Notes: a model not told the origin generated them from the sequence alone. Counted from the first letter of the stretch, positions 34,249 to 46,258 are shown. The stretch: DNA of 52,540 nt from Phenylobacterium sp. Root700 (GCF_001429025.1 NZ_LMHT01000015.1:1-52540); one strand, 5' to 3'. Numbers and translations are program-made.

Positions 34249-34596
34249 CTAGCGGCAGCGGGTCTTGCCCATGGCGTCGACCCGGCACCGGAGCGTGTTG
34301 CCCTTCTCGTCGCGCACGACGGTGTTGCCCATCGCATCGCGGCGGGTCGAGACGCTGGAGCCGTCGCTGTACTTGGTGGTCGTATTGCCCATCGCGTCGC
34401 GACGAACCTTGACCTCCTCGCCGTACTGATCGCTCCAGGTGGTGTTGCCGAGCGCGTCGCGGGTGGCGGTGACCACATTGCCATAGACGTCATGGCAGAT
34501 CGCGCGTCCAGCCTCAGTGCGGCAGGTGACGGTCTGGGCGGCGGCCGGGGGCGCCAGGGCGGCCAGGGCCGCGATTGTTAGGACGAGATTTTTCAT
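34249..34596 (-). CDS. exported protein with RDAMGNT tandem repeats
   Basis: The 115-residue protein starts at ATG 34596 with a signal peptide (NLVLTIAALAALAPPAAA). The mature part is four imperfect repeats of about 19 residues, each beginning RDALGNT, RDAMGNT, RDAMGNT or VDAMGKT. The intervening parts carry GEEV, DGSS and EKGNT. Cys occur as CRTEAGRAICHD at the start and LRCR/TRCR at the end. The repeat resembles short beta-hairpin repeats of the kind found in Rhs/YD-type proteins, but is much shorter, and I do not recognise a family. The gene is followed by the rpsD promoter region and has no neighbour of obvious link. Confidence 0.72.
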   Translation of the reverse strand: MKNLVLTIAALAALAPPAAAQTVTCRTEAGRAICHDVYGNVVTATRDALGNTTWSDQYGEEVKVRRDAMGNTTTKYSDGSSVSTRRDAMGNTVVRDEKGNTLRCRVDAMGKTRCR

Positions 34597-34741
34597 GATC
34601 TGCCTCGAGCTTCGCCTTCCCTGCACCCTAGCGTGGAAGCCGGCCGCTCGCCAGAACGCCGCCGCCATCTTCTAGCGGCGCGCGAGGACGCTTTACGGCG
34701 GCGAGCTCAAGCTCCGATACTGCGGCGCTGGAGACCAAGCC

Positions 34742-35215
34742 ATGTCCATCCTCGCGTTCCTGGTCGCGACAAGCCTCACCGCCGCGACGCCGCCCGACGC
34801 CTCGCCAAGCGCGCCAGGCCTGGACGTCGCCGACCGCTGCATGGCCCAGGGCCTCCGGGGCAGCGGCTTCACCGGCGTAGTCCGCGTCCGCCTGCCGGAT
34901 ACCGCCGACCGGTCCCTAGAGACCTGCGACGCCGAGGCTGCGGCCCGGGAGGTCTTCGCCTTCAAGGTCACGGCCAGGCCCTGCCTTGGCATGGCCCTGC
35001 GCCAATATGGTTATGTCGGACGGCTGTTCACGCCGGCGGGGATGACCGCCACGCCGCAGGAAGCGGCCTGCGAGGCGGGCCGCGTGCCCCTGACCCAGAG
35101 CGAACTGGCCACCTTCCGGCGCGCCGACGGCCTGGAGATCACCACCATGCGCCCGGTGCCCAATCCCGAGGACATGCCGCGCGAGGAACGCCGCCGGGTC
35201 TACGGCTACTGGTGA
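34742..35215 (+). CDS. hypothetical exported protein with conserved cysteines
   Basis: A 157-residue protein starts at ATG 34742 with a short hydrophobic start (MSILAFLVATSLTAATPP) suitable as a signal peptide. The mature part has four Cys (RCMAQ, LETCDAE, RPCLGM, EAACEAG), which could make two disulphides in the periplasm. No domain is recognised. A GGAG ribosome site lies about ten bases upstream. It is convergent with the flavin oxidoreductase, the stops being adjacent. Confidence 0.7.
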   Translation: MSILAFLVATSLTAATPPDASPSAPGLDVADRCMAQGLRGSGFTGVVRVRLPDTADRSLETCDAEAAAREVFAFKVTARPCLGMALRQYGYVGRLFTPAGMTATPQEAACEAGRVPLTQSELATFRRADGLEITTMRPVPNPEDMPREERRRVYGYW

Positions 35216-36289
35216 TCAGCGGCTGACGCGCGCCTGCAGCGCCGCCGAGGCTTCCTTGGCCTCGCGCCACCAGGCCTGCACCATCGCTCCGGCCTCGCCC
35301 GGCCGCGCAAGTCCCACGCCCTGCCCGGCCCACAGCGAGATCATGTCCGGCTGATCGGCCTTGGTCGCCGCGGCCCGCAGCGCCTGGGTCAGCCGGTTCT
35401 GGACCGGATAGGCCGGGACTTCATCCTCGACCGCCCGTAGTTCACGCATGAAACGGTTCTCGATGCCGCGCGCGAAGCGGCCGGTGAACGCCCGCGTCAG
35501 CCGGGTGGGCTCGTCGCCGACGCTCTCGATCGCCCCTCGCCAAGGCTGGCTGACAGTGGCCTGATCGGCCAGCAGGAAGGCGGTGCCCATCTGGACCGCG
35601 CAGGCCCCCAGCGCCAAGGCGGCGGCCACGCCGCGGCCGTCCATGATCCCGCCCGCGGCGATGACCGGCAGGTCCACGGCCTGACCGATCAGGGCGGTCA
35701 GGGCTATGGTTCCGACCAGGCTGGCCTCGACCTCGGCCAGGAAATGGCCGCGATGGCCGCCGGCCTCGAAGCCCTGGGCGCAGATCCCGTCAGCCCCGAC
35801 CTGCGCCCAGGCGCGCGCCTCGGCCACGCTGGTCGCGGTGCCGACCACCAGGGTTCCAGCCGCGTGCAGCGCCTCGACCTGCGCCGCCGTCAGAATCCCG
35901 AAGGTGAAGGAGGCGACCGGAGGCGCGGCGCGCACCAGGGCGGCGAGCTGGCTCTCGAAGTCCGGGGCGAATTCGTTGGGTTGGGCGGGGACCGGCTCGC
36001 CAAGTTCGGCGTACCAGGGCGCCAGGCGCGCCAACGCGCGGTCCACCTCCGCCGCGCCTGGCGTGACGCGCGCGGCCATCAGCAGGTTCACGCCGAACGG
36101 GCCCGGCGTCTGCGCCCGCATCGCCGCGACGGCGGCCTCGATGGCGTCGGGGGCCATGGCCCCGCCGGCGATGTGGCCCATGGCACCGGCCTTAGAGACC
36201 GCCGCCGCCATTTCGAAGGACGAGGCGCCGACCATCGGCGCCTGCAGGATCGGGATCGGCAGGGCGGCAAGCTGATCGCGCAGAGTCAC
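35216..36289 (-). CDS. nitronate monooxygenase family flavin oxidoreductase
   Basis: The roughly 357-residue TIM-barrel FMN protein has LQAPMVGASS at the start, GADGICAQGFEAGGHRG with the catalytic His, and DLPVIAAGGIMDGRGVAAALALGA near the phosphate-binding end. Proteins of this type oxidise alkyl nitronates or act as enoyl reductases. The GTG at 36289 is used, because AAGGAA lies before it within the end of the upstream gene, with four bases between the genes. It is translationally linked to the TrmJ-like gene, although no functional link is obvious. Confidence 0.88.
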   Translation of the reverse strand: MTLRDQLAALPIPILQAPMVGASSFEMAAAVSKAGAMGHIAGGAMAPDAIEAAVAAMRAQTPGPFGVNLLMAARVTPGAAEVDRALARLAPWYAELGEPVPAQPNEFAPDFESQLAALVRAAPPVASFTFGILTAAQVEALHAAGTLVVGTATSVAEARAWAQVGADGICAQGFEAGGHRGHFLAEVEASLVGTIALTALIGQAVDLPVIAAGGIMDGRGVAAALALGACAVQMGTAFLLADQATVSQPWRGAIESVGDEPTRLTRAFTGRFARGIENRFMRELRAVEDEVPAYPVQNRLTQALRAAATKADQPDMISLWAGQGVGLARPGEAGAMVQAWWREAKEASAALQARVSR

Positions 36290-36293
36290 GGGA

Positions 36294-37067
36294 CTATTCC
36301 TTCTCAGCTTTCTGCCGCGCCATCTTCTCCAGCACCCGTCCACGCCCCTTGGACAGGGCCGTCACCACGCCGCGGAAGGTGCGCACCTCCTGGTCGGAGA
36401 ACCGCGCCCGGCCCAGCGCCGAGCGCAGGTTCTGCACCATCGAGGGCTTCTTCTCCGGCGGATGGAAGAAGCCGGCGTCGTCCAGCTCGCGCTCGAAGTG
36501 CTCATAGAGGCCCATCATCGCCGTGGCGTCGGCGGGCGGCGGGCCTTCACGGAAGATCGGCGGCGCGCCGCTCGCCACGGTCATCCGCCACTCATAGGCG
36601 TTGATCGCCACGGCCTGGGCCAGGTTCAGCGAGCGGAAGCGCGGATCGATCGGTAGGGTGACCACCGCCTGGCACAGCGCGATGTCGGCGGTTTCCAGCC
36701 CGGCGCGCTCGCCGCCGAACAGCAGGCCGACAGAGCGGCCCTCGGCGACCTCGTGCGAGAGATTGGCCGCCGCCTCACGCGGCGTCAGGATCGGCAGCTG
36801 CAGCTCACGCGGCCGCGCCGTCGTCGCATAGACCAGGTGCAGGCCGGCGATGGCGTCCTCGACCCGGTCATAGACGCGGGCGGCGTTCAGCGGCCACTCG
36901 GCGCCGGACGCGGCCGCCCAGGCATGTTCCTGCGGCCAGCCGTCACGCGGATTGACCAGGCGTAGATCGGCCAGGCCGAAGTTCGCCATCACCCGGGCCA
37001 CAGCCCCAATGTTCTGGGCCAGTTGCGGGACGTTCAGGATAATGCAAGGCGGAGAGGCGGTTTCCAT
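36294..37067 (-). CDS. SPOUT RNA methyltransferase, TrmJ-like
   Basis: The 257-residue protein has the SPOUT knot features IILNVPQLAQNIGAVARVM, LLFGGERAGLET and FRSLNLAQAVAINAYEW of the TrmH/TrmJ group. TrmJ adds a 2'-O-methyl group to tRNA position 32, and other relatives act on rRNA. A C-terminal extension (EKKPSMVQNLRSALGRARFS) matches the TrmJ tail. ATG 37067 follows a signal-free start METASPPC. The gene is the first of a pair with the flavin oxidoreductase and is divergent from the beta-lactamase gene. Confidence 0.9.
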   Translation of the reverse strand: METASPPCIILNVPQLAQNIGAVARVMANFGLADLRLVNPRDGWPQEHAWAAASGAEWPLNAARVYDRVEDAIAGLHLVYATTARPRELQLPILTPREAAANLSHEVAEGRSVGLLFGGERAGLETADIALCQAVVTLPIDPRFRSLNLAQAVAINAYEWRMTVASGAPPIFREGPPPADATAMMGLYEHFERELDDAGFFHPPEKKPSMVQNLRSALGRARFSDQEVRTFRGVVTALSKGRGRVLEKMARQKAEKE

Positions 37068-37129
37068 GCCGCGTTTTGAAGTCCGGAAGCCCGCCAATGC
37101 AAGAGCGGGCGTGATCGAGGAACCTGGCA

Positions 37130-38146
37130 ATGCGCATTCCCGTCGTCCTGGCCGCCCTCCTTTTGCTTGTCGCCGCCTGCGACAAACCCATGCGCCAGAC
37201 GGCGTCGGACACGCCGCGGCTGGACATGGCGCTGCTGGATCGCGAGGTCGGCGCCATCGCCGAGCGGGCGCGGCCGGGCGTCCTGGGCGTCGGCCTGATG
37301 AACCTGGAGAGCGGCGAGGTCTGGCTGTTCAACGGCGACCTGCGCTTTCCCATGCAGAGCGTCTTCAAGGCGCCGCTGGGGGCCGCGGTCCTGGCCGAGG
37401 TGGACGCCGGGCGCCTGGACCTGGAACAGCCGATCACCCTGACCGAGAACGACATCTCCCCGCCCCACAGCCCGATCGCCGACGCCTGGCCGGCGCGAAG
37501 CGACTATACGGTGCGCGAACTGCTGGTCGCGGCGACCGGTGAATCCGACAACACCGCCGCCGACGTGCTGATGAAGCTGATCGGCGGGCCGGGCGCGGTG
37601 ACCGCCTGGCTGGACGACGATCACGTCAACGAAATCCGAATCGACCGCTACGAGCGCGAGCTTCAGCCCGACAGCGCGGGACTGGAATCGTTCCGCATCG
37701 CCTGGAAGGGCGGCCCGGCCTTCGCCGCGGCGATCGCGCAGGTCCCGCCCGCCCGGCGGCGCGCGGCGATGATCGCCTATCTGGCCGACGAGCGCGACAC
37801 GGCCACGCCGCGCGGCGTGCTCACCTTCTTCTATACGCTGGACGAGGAGCCGATCCTGTCGCCGACCTCCAAGGCCCTGCTGATGAAGATCATGACCGAG
37901 ACCCCGACGGGCGCGCAGCGGCTGAAGGCCGGCTTTCCGGCCGGATCGGTGTTCGCCCACAAAACCGGGGCGGGCCGCACCGATCAGGGTGTGAACTCAG
38001 CAACCAACGACATCGGCGTCGTCACCCTGCCCGATGGACGGCGTTACGCGGTGGCCTCGTTCCTCAAGGGAGCGACGCTGGACGAGGCCGGGCGAGAGGC
38101 GATCCACGCCGATGTGGCGCGCGCGATCACCCGTGGGGTCAGATAA
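37130..38146 (+). CDS. class A beta-lactamase, lipoprotein-type
   Basis: The 338-residue serine beta-lactamase hydrolyses penicillins and cephalosporins in the periplasm. The SxxK motif is Ser77 in MQSVFK, the SDN loop is Ser139-Asp-Asn in GESDNTAAD, and the KTG box is Lys278 in FAHKTGAG. In the omega loop the ExxLN region reads ERELQ, with Gln where Asn is usual. The N-terminus LLLLVAAC is a lipobox, so the enzyme is probably membrane-anchored. GAGGAA precedes the ATG. No AmpR- or BlaI-type regulator is nearby. Confidence 0.93.
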   Translation: MRIPVVLAALLLLVAACDKPMRQTASDTPRLDMALLDREVGAIAERARPGVLGVGLMNLESGEVWLFNGDLRFPMQSVFKAPLGAAVLAEVDAGRLDLEQPITLTENDISPPHSPIADAWPARSDYTVRELLVAATGESDNTAADVLMKLIGGPGAVTAWLDDDHVNEIRIDRYERELQPDSAGLESFRIAWKGGPAFAAAIAQVPPARRRAAMIAYLADERDTATPRGVLTFFYTLDEEPILSPTSKALLMKIMTETPTGAQRLKAGFPAGSVFAHKTGAGRTDQGVNSATNDIGVVTLPDGRRYAVASFLKGATLDEAGREAIHADVARAITRGVR

Positions 38147-38233
38147 GCCGCTGACCTCCCCTTTGCGTCACGGCGTTGGCCTAGTATACGGCCCTCAACC
38201 CTCTTCGTTACGCCCCCGGAGCGCCCTGCCCTC

Positions 38234-39454
38234 ATGGCCAAGATCAAAGTCGCCAATCCTGTCGTCGACATCGACGGCGACGAAATGACCCGCATCATCT
38301 GGAAGTGGATCAAGGACAAGCTGATCTTCCCGCATCTGGACATCGATCTGGATTACTACGACCTCGGGATCGAGCACCGCGACGCCACCGACGACAAGGT
38401 CACCATCGACGCGGCCGAGGCGATCAAGCGCCACGGCGTGGGCGTGAAGTGCGCGACCATCACCCCCGACGAAGCCCGGGTCGAAGAGTTCGGCCTGAAG
38501 AAGATGTGGAAGTCGCCGAACGGCACCATCCGCAACATCCTCGGCGGCGTGGTCTTCCGCGAACCGATCATCTGCAAGAACGTCCCGCGCCTGATCCCCG
38601 GCTGGACCCAGCCGATCATCGTCGGCCGTCACGCCTTCGGCGACCAGTACAAGGCCACCGACTTCCTGGTGCCCGGCAAGGGCCGCCTGACCATCAAGTG
38701 GGAAGGCGAGAACGGCGACACCATCGAGCATGAAGTGTTCGAGTTCCCCGGCGCCGGCATCGCCATGGGCATGTACAACCTGGACGACTCGATCCGCGAG
38801 TTCGCCCACGCCTGCCTGAACTACGGCCTGCAGCGGAAGTACCCGGTCTATCTCTCGACCAAGAACACGATCCTCAAGGCCTATGACGGCCGCTTCAAGG
38901 ATATCTTCGCCGAGGTCTTCGCCGCCGGTTACGTCGAAAAGTTCAAGGAAGCTGGGATCGTCTACGAACACCGTCTGATCGACGACATGGTCGCCTCGGC
39001 GCTCAAGTGGTCCGGCGGCTTCGTCTGGGCGTGCAAGAACTACGACGGCGACGTGCAGTCCGACCAGGTGGCCCAGGGCTTCGGCTCGCTCGGCCTGATG
39101 ACCTCCGTCCTGATCACCCCGGACGGCAAGATCATGGAATCGGAAGCCGCCCACGGCACCGTGACCCGCCACTTCCGCCAGCATCAGCGCGGCGAATCGA
39201 CCTCCACCAACTCGATCGCCTCGATCTTCGCCTGGACCCAGGGCCTGAAGCACCGCGCCAAGCTCGACGGCAACCCCGAGCTGACGCACTTCGCCGAGAC
39301 CCTGGAAAAGGTCTGCGTCGACACCGTCGAAAGCGGCTCGATGACCAAGGACCTGGCGCTGCTGGTCGGCGACACCCAGGGCTGGCTGACGACCGAAGGC
39401 TTCATCGACAAGGTCGCGGCCAACCTCGACGCGGCTCTGGCCAAGTCGGCCTAA
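38234..39454 (+). CDS. icd: NADP-dependent isocitrate dehydrogenase
   Basis: The 406-residue enzyme decarboxylates isocitrate to 2-oxoglutarate in the TCA cycle. It is of the eukaryote-like homodimeric type common in alphaproteobacteria, with [20 protein letters not shown] and [20 protein letters not shown] near the substrate site. It also has [20 protein letters not shown] and [17 protein letters not shown]. The length is normal. It follows the beta-lactamase and precedes a DUF2939 protein by four bases, so the two may be co-transcribed. Relatives often have icd close to alaS and recA, as here. Confidence 0.97.
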   Translation: MAKIKVANPVVDIDGDEMTRIIWKWIKDKLIFPHLDIDLDYYDLGIEHRDATDDKVTIDAAEAIKRHGVGVKCATITPDEARVEEFGLKKMWKSPNGTIRNILGGVVFREPIICKNVPRLIPGWTQPIIVGRHAFGDQYKATDFLVPGKGRLTIKWEGENGDTIEHEVFEFPGAGIAMGMYNLDDSIREFAHACLNYGLQRKYPVYLSTKNTILKAYDGRFKDIFAEVFAAGYVEKFKEAGIVYEHRLIDDMVASALKWSGGFVWACKNYDGDVQSDQVAQGFGSLGLMTSVLITPDGKIMESEAAHGTVTRHFRQHQRGESTSTNSIASIFAWTQGLKHRAKLDGNPELTHFAETLEKVCVDTVESGSMTKDLALLVGDTQGWLTTEGFIDKVAANLDAALAKSA

Positions 39455-39458
39455 GCAT

Positions 39459-40016
39459 ATGGAACCGCGCGCGCCAGCTCACTGGAGCCTGACGCGCGCG
39501 ATCTTCCGACTGATCGTTATCGCGATCGTGGGAACGGCGCTGGTCTTCGTGACCGCGCCGTTTTTTGCTTTTCGGGCCGTGAAGGCCGCGGCCCGCGACG
39601 GCGACGGCAACGCCCTGGCCCAGCTCGTCGACTATCCGGCCGTCCGCCAGGGCCTGCGCCCGCAGGTGGCCGCCGCCCCGGTGAGCGCGCCGGCCCCGCC
39701 CGACATCTGGACCGATCCCATCGGCGCCGTGCGCCGGGCGATCGAGCCGGTGATCCCCACGCCGCCGGCCGTGGAGCCCTATCTCAGCGCCTCCGGCCTC
39801 TATGACCTGACGCGCGGCTATGGCCCTGGCAAGGCTCCGCCGGACGCCGATAGGAGCGCTCTCCCCCGCCTGCGCTACTGGGGCCCCAACCGCGCGCGGT
39901 TCGCGGTTTCCCCGAAGGGCGCGAAGGCCGGCGCGGGCGCGGTGATCTTCACCTTCGAGCGCCGCGACCTGTTCACCTGGAAACTGGTGCAGATCCGCCT
40001 GCCCGATAGCCGATGA
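39459..40016 (+). CDS. DUF2939 membrane-anchored protein
   Basis: The 185-residue protein has one N-terminal transmembrane helix (LIVIAIVGTALVFVTAPFFAF). The periplasmic domain, with AARDGDGNALAQLVDYPAVR, matches DUF2939, a small family of unknown function. It ends in FERRDLFTWKLVQIRLPD. The stop overlaps the ATG of the RNase T2 gene (ATGA), so they are translationally coupled, and icd is four bases upstream. Confidence 0.82.
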   Translation: MEPRAPAHWSLTRAIFRLIVIAIVGTALVFVTAPFFAFRAVKAAARDGDGNALAQLVDYPAVRQGLRPQVAAAPVSAPAPPDIWTDPIGAVRRAIEPVIPTPPAVEPYLSASGLYDLTRGYGPGKAPPDADRSALPRLRYWGPNRARFAVSPKGAKAGAGAVIFTFERRDLFTWKLVQIRLPDSR

Positions 40017-40735
40017 ACGGTCGGCGCCGGGCGCTCGCCGGCCTGACCGCCGCGCTCTGCTCCATGATCTCGGGTCATGCCCTGGCCGCGACCGGGCCAA
40101 GCTGCGCGATCCCTCGAGACGTCCGGCCCGCGCGGGCCGTCCCGCCGCCGGCGCGCGAGGTCTCGCGCGGCGTGCCCATCGCCTCGTACATGCTGTCGCT
40201 CACCTGGTCGCCGGAGTGGTGCCGAAGCCACGCCAACGCCGCCGACGCCCCCATCCAGTGCCGCGACAACCGGTTTGGCTTCGTGGTCCACGGGCTCTGG
40301 CCGAACGGGGGCGGCAAGACCCACCCGCGCTATTGCGGCCCCGCCCCGGCGTTGAGCCCCGCCACCGTCCGGGCCAACCTCTGTATGACGCCCTCGCCCG
40401 AATTGCTGCAGCATGAGTGGGCGGCCCACGGCAGCTGCGGCTGGAACGCGCCCGAGCCCTACTTCGCCAAGGCCGCGGAGCTGTGGCGGGGGATCAACGC
40501 TCCGCCCCTGGTCTTTCCGGTGGGCGCCGCGATCACCGTCGGCGACGTCCGCAGCGCCTTTGCCGCCCGCAATCCTCAGTTGAAGCGCAACGCCCTGTTC
40601 GTGAAGGTCGGCGACGGCAACCGCCTGCAAGAGATCCGGGTCTGTTACGACCTGCGCTTCAGACCCGCCGCCTGCACCGGGGGTGTCGGCGCGCCGGACC
40701 ATGTGCGGATCAGAATCCAGCCCATCAGGCCTTAA
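40013..40735 (+). CDS. exported ribonuclease T2 family protein
   Basis: The 240-residue RNase T2 cuts RNA without base preference. The two catalytic segments are intact: CAS I in FVVHGLWPNGG and CAS II in HEWAAHGSCGW, with the catalytic His in each. Paired Cys support disulphides. A signal peptide (ALAGLTAALCSMISGHALA) directs it to the periplasm or outside. It overlaps the DUF2939 gene by four bases (ATGA), suggesting a membrane partner or inhibitor-like helper, although that is inference. Confidence 0.93.
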   Translation: MNGRRRALAGLTAALCSMISGHALAATGPSCAIPRDVRPARAVPPPAREVSRGVPIASYMLSLTWSPEWCRSHANAADAPIQCRDNRFGFVVHGLWPNGGGKTHPRYCGPAPALSPATVRANLCMTPSPELLQHEWAAHGSCGWNAPEPYFAKAAELWRGINAPPLVFPVGAAITVGDVRSAFAARNPQLKRNALFVKVGDGNRLQEIRVCYDLRFRPAACTGGVGAPDHVRIRIQPIRP

Positions 40736-40798
40736 TGTTCTTGTTTCGTTCGAATTCCAGCGATAGGTTTCGCGACGGATTTGGAGGGAGACAACGAC

Positions 40799-41176
40799 AT
40801 GATCGGCTATGTCACAATCGGCGCGCTGGATGTTGAGAAGGCCATGCCCTTCTACGACGCGGTCCTGGGCGCCATCGGCTATGAGCGCCAGTTCTTCGAC
40901 GGCGGCTGGGCCGGGTACGGCCCCAAGGGGCAGGACGCCAACACCTTTGTCTGTCCGCCGTTCGACGGCCAGGCCGCGCGCGGCGGCAACGGGGTGATGA
41001 TCGCCTTCCTGGCCCCTTCGAAGGACGCGGTGGCGGCGGCGCACACGGCGGCGCTGGCCCAGGGCGGGATCGACGAAGGCGGACCGGGTCCCCGGCCGGC
41101 GGACTCCACCAGCTTCTACGGCGCCTATATGCGCGACCCGACCGGCAACAAGATCGCGGTCTTCACCAAGGGCTGA
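40799..41176 (+). CDS. VOC family protein
   Basis: A 125-residue VOC protein starts at ATG 40799 behind GGAGGGAG. It has MIGYVTIGALDVEKAMPFYD at the start and TSFYGAYMRDPTGNKIAVFT at the end, the two halves of the VOC fold. Family members include glyoxalases and extradiol dioxygenases, and the substrate is unknown. A bidirectional terminator follows at 41207-41234. Confidence 0.88.
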   Translation: MIGYVTIGALDVEKAMPFYDAVLGAIGYERQFFDGGWAGYGPKGQDANTFVCPPFDGQAARGGNGVMIAFLAPSKDAVAAAHTAALAQGGIDEGGPGPRPADSTSFYGAYMRDPTGNKIAVFTKG

Positions 41177-41206
41177 ACGGCCCCGGCGATCACCTGCGGA
41201 CAACAA

Positions 41207-41234
41207 AAAAGGCCGGGGTTTCCCCCGGCCTTTT
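41207..41234. terminator. bidirectional rho-independent terminator
   Basis: AAAAGGCCGGGG pairs with CCCCGGCCTTTT around TTTC. T runs follow the stem on both strands, so it serves the VOC gene on the plus strand and the PEP-CTERM gene on the minus strand. Confidence 0.88.
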
Positions 41235-41256
41235 CCGTAGCTGTCTAGATCGTGAC

Positions 41257-41895
41257 TTAGGCGGCCACGAAGATCGAACGGCGGCGACGGATCGCCGTGC
41301 CAGCCAGGCCGAAGCCCGTGATCATCATCGCCCAGGTGGCCGGTTCCGGCACGGCCGAGATCGCGGCGGGCGTCAGGCTGAAGTCGGCGGTGATGAATTC
41401 ACCGTACCGCTTGCCGTCGTTCAGGCTCCACCAGCCGCCTTCGTTGAAGACCGCGTCGTCCAGATGGATGTTCAGCACGCCATACGAGCCGAAGTCGATG
41501 GTGTCGTCGCCGGACCAACGCACGACGCCATTCTGGAAGAAGCCGAACAGCGACGTTTCACCCTGGGTGACGCCACCGATCTGGCCGCTGCCGGCGGCGG
41601 GCGCCGTGAAGTTGAAGTTCACCGTGATCGTGCTGCCGTTGTAGTCATCGGGGTTCACCGAAGTTTCGGTGGTCCAGATCTTGAACAACTGGACATTGTT
41701 CAAAAACGACGGCGGCGCATCGAGGCTGAAGTCGAGAGCGCCCGGGTTCGGGCTCACCGACACGTTCAGGCCGGGGCTGTTGCTGTTGAGCTGCGTGACG
41801 GCGTAGTTGCCCGAGAAATCAACGGCGGCGCTGGCCGGAGCGGCCACGGCGGTCAGTGCGAGCGCGGCGCCTGCCGCAGCGATAAATTTGAACAT
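41257..41895 (-). CDS. PEPxxWA-CTERM exported protein
   Basis: The 212-residue protein has a signal peptide (KFIAAAGAALALTAVAAPASA) and a beta-rich mature part with many Asn, Ser and Gly residues (STITVNFNFTAPAAGSG, NIHLDDAVFNEGGW). It ends in VPEPATWAMMITGFGLAGTA with an IRRRRS tail. Such proteins are exported, held by the C-terminal helix and cut by an exosortase-like enzyme. The mature domain matches no family I know. It ends 23 bases from a bidirectional terminator. Confidence 0.85.
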   Translation of the reverse strand: MFKFIAAAGAALALTAVAAPASAAVDFSGNYAVTQLNSNSPGLNVSVSPNPGALDFSLDAPPSFLNNVQLFKIWTTETSVNPDDYNGSTITVNFNFTAPAAGSGQIGGVTQGETSLFGFFQNGVVRWSGDDTIDFGSYGVLNIHLDDAVFNEGGWWSLNDGKRYGEFITADFSLTPAAISAVPEPATWAMMITGFGLAGTAIRRRRSIFVAA

Positions 41896-42131
41896 GATAA
41901 GCTATCCCAGCATCAAAACCCGCGCCTTGCGGCGCTACCTAGGATGGTGAACTAAGGCTTAACCGCGAACCCGACAAGCTCACTCGCCTCACACGGGTAC
42001 TCATATTTCAAGTTCGCCGAGGCCCGTCAGAATGCGGCCCGAAAACGCGGTGAACGTGCATTCCAGCGTCGAAATCTGACGCGAAAAGGCGCGGCCATCC
42101 GGCACATTTCGGCGAATCACGGGACGAAAAA

Positions 42132-42156
42132 CGGCGCGAAGGAAACCTTCGCGCCG
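42132..42156 (-). terminator. alaS terminator
   Basis: CGGCGCGAAGG (42132-42142) pairs perfectly with CCTTCGCGCCG (42146-42156). On the minus strand a TTTTTCG run follows. It lies just downstream of alaS. The remaining bases from 41896 to here hold no gene. Confidence 0.85.
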
Positions 42157-42185
42157 CTGCTCATATCTCACCGATGGAGCGGGCC

Positions 42186-44825
<2,640 letters not shown>

Positions 44826-44929
44826 GGCTCATCGGACGCTGAAACGGAAAAAGTGGATATGGGGTCGCGCAATCTGCGCCGCCCCGCGCGCGACCGTTTA
44901 CGAATTTTGTCAGCGCCCGCAAAGGAAAA

Positions 44930-44960
44930 GGACGCTTGGACGGGCTGCGTCCAAGCGTCC
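44930..44960 (-). terminator. recA terminator
   Basis: GGACGCTTGGACG (44930-44942) pairs perfectly over 13 bases with CGTCCAAGCGTCC (44948-44960). On the minus strand a TTTTCCTTT run follows. It separates recA from alaS. Confidence 0.88.
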
Positions 44961-45073
44961 TCACGCGTTGCGGAACGATCGCGCGGGGGTCCCGGCCTTC
45001 AAAGGCGGGTCCGAACGTCGGGTTGGGCGCGTCCGGCCTCCGAAGGCCGTGGCGATCATCCGCGACGCGATCC

Positions 45074-46147
45074 CTATTCGGCGTCGCTCTCTTCTTCGGC
45101 GGTCGGGCCGACCAGCAGCTCTTCCTCGATGACTTCCTTGGCGCCGCGGACCTGCTTTTCGATCTGGGCCGCGATGTCAGGATTGTTCTTGAGGAATTCC
45201 CGAGCGTTATCACGCCCTTGACCGATCCGGGTCGAGTTCCAGGAGAACCAGGAACCAGACTTTTCGACAACGCCGGCCTTCACGCCGAGGTCGATGATCT
45301 CGCCCAGCTTGGAGATGCCTTCGCCGTACATGATGTCGAACTCGACCTCCCGGAACGGCGGGGCGACCTTGTTCTTCACGACCTTCACGCGGACGTTGTT
45401 GCCGACGATTTCGTCGCGGATCTTCACCGAACCGGTCCGGCGGATGTCCAGACGGACCGAGGCGTAAAACTTCAGCGCATTGCCGCCCGTGGTGGTTTCC
45501 GGGCTGCCGTACATCACGCCGATCTTCATCCGAATCTGGTTGATGAAGATGACCAGGGTGCCGGACTTGGAGATCGAGGCGGTCAGCTTGCGCAGCGCCT
45601 GGCTCATCAGACGGGCCTGCAGGCCCGGCAGGCTGTCGCCCATCTCGCCTTCGATTTCGGCCCGCGGCGTCAGCGCCGCCACCGAGTCGATGACGATCAC
45701 GTCGACAGCGCCGGAACGCACCAGGGTGTCGGTGATCTCCAGGGCCTGTTCGCCGGTGTCCGGCTGCGAGACCAGCAGGTCGTCCAGGTTCACGCCCAGC
45801 TTACGGGCGTAGGACGGGTCGAGCGCATGCTCGGCGTCCACGAAGGCCGCGGTGCCGCCGTTCTTCTGAACCTCGGCCACCACATGTAGGGCGAGCGTGG
45901 TCTTACCCGAGCTTTCCGGCCCGTAGATCTCCACGACCCGTCCCTTGGGCAGGCCGCCGATGCCCAGCGCGATGTCAAGGCCGAGGGAGCCGGTCGAAAC
46001 CGCCTCAACCTCGATCTTGCTCTTCGAGCCAAGCTTCATCACCGAGCCCTTACCAAAGGCCCGATCGATCTGGGCGAGCGCCGCTTCCAGCGCCCGCGCC
46101 TTGTCACCTTCTTCTCGTCCCACGAGTTTCAACGCCGACTGACTCAT
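45074..46147 (-). CDS. recA: RecA recombinase
   Basis: The 357-residue RecA forms filaments on single-stranded DNA for repair and triggers LexA self-cleavage. Walker A is GPESSGKTT and Walker [13 protein letters not shown]. The DNA-binding loops [19 protein letters not shown] and [13 protein letters not shown] are intact. The C-terminus is acidic as usual (EEESDAE). A LexA box lies 97 bases upstream, so the gene should be SOS-induced. A strong terminator follows. Confidence 0.98.
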   Translation of the reverse strand: MSQSALKLVGREEGDKARALEAALAQIDRAFGKGSVMKLGSKSKIEVEAVSTGSLGLDIALGIGGLPKGRVVEIYGPESSGKTTLALHVVAEVQKNGGTAAFVDAEHALDPSYARKLGVNLDDLLVSQPDTGEQALEITDTLVRSGAVDVIVIDSVAALTPRAEIEGEMGDSLPGLQARLMSQALRKLTASISKSGTLVIFINQIRMKIGVMYGSPETTTGGNALKFYASVRLDIRRTGSVKIRDEIVGNNVRVKVVKNKVAPPFREVEFDIMYGEGISKLGEIIDLGVKAGVVEKSGSWFSWNSTRIGQGRDNAREFLKNNPDIAAQIEKQVRGAKEVIEEELLVGPTAEEESDAE

Positions 46148-46243
46148 TGCAAGGCGCTCCTTGTTTCATGATTCCAACCCGACAGTTCGACTCTCGAAAG
46201 AGCCGCCGGCCGTCTGAACAAAGGCGTACGCAGTTTGTTCTAT

Positions 46244-46258
46244 GTTCGCAAGATGTTC
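46244..46258 (-). promoter_or_regulatory. SOS (LexA) box of recA
   Basis: GTTC-GCAAGAT-GTTC is the alphaproteobacterial LexA-binding direct repeat GTTC-N7-GTTC. It lies upstream of recA, which is read from the minus strand, and a further GTTC sits just upstream (46237-46240). Confidence 0.88.
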
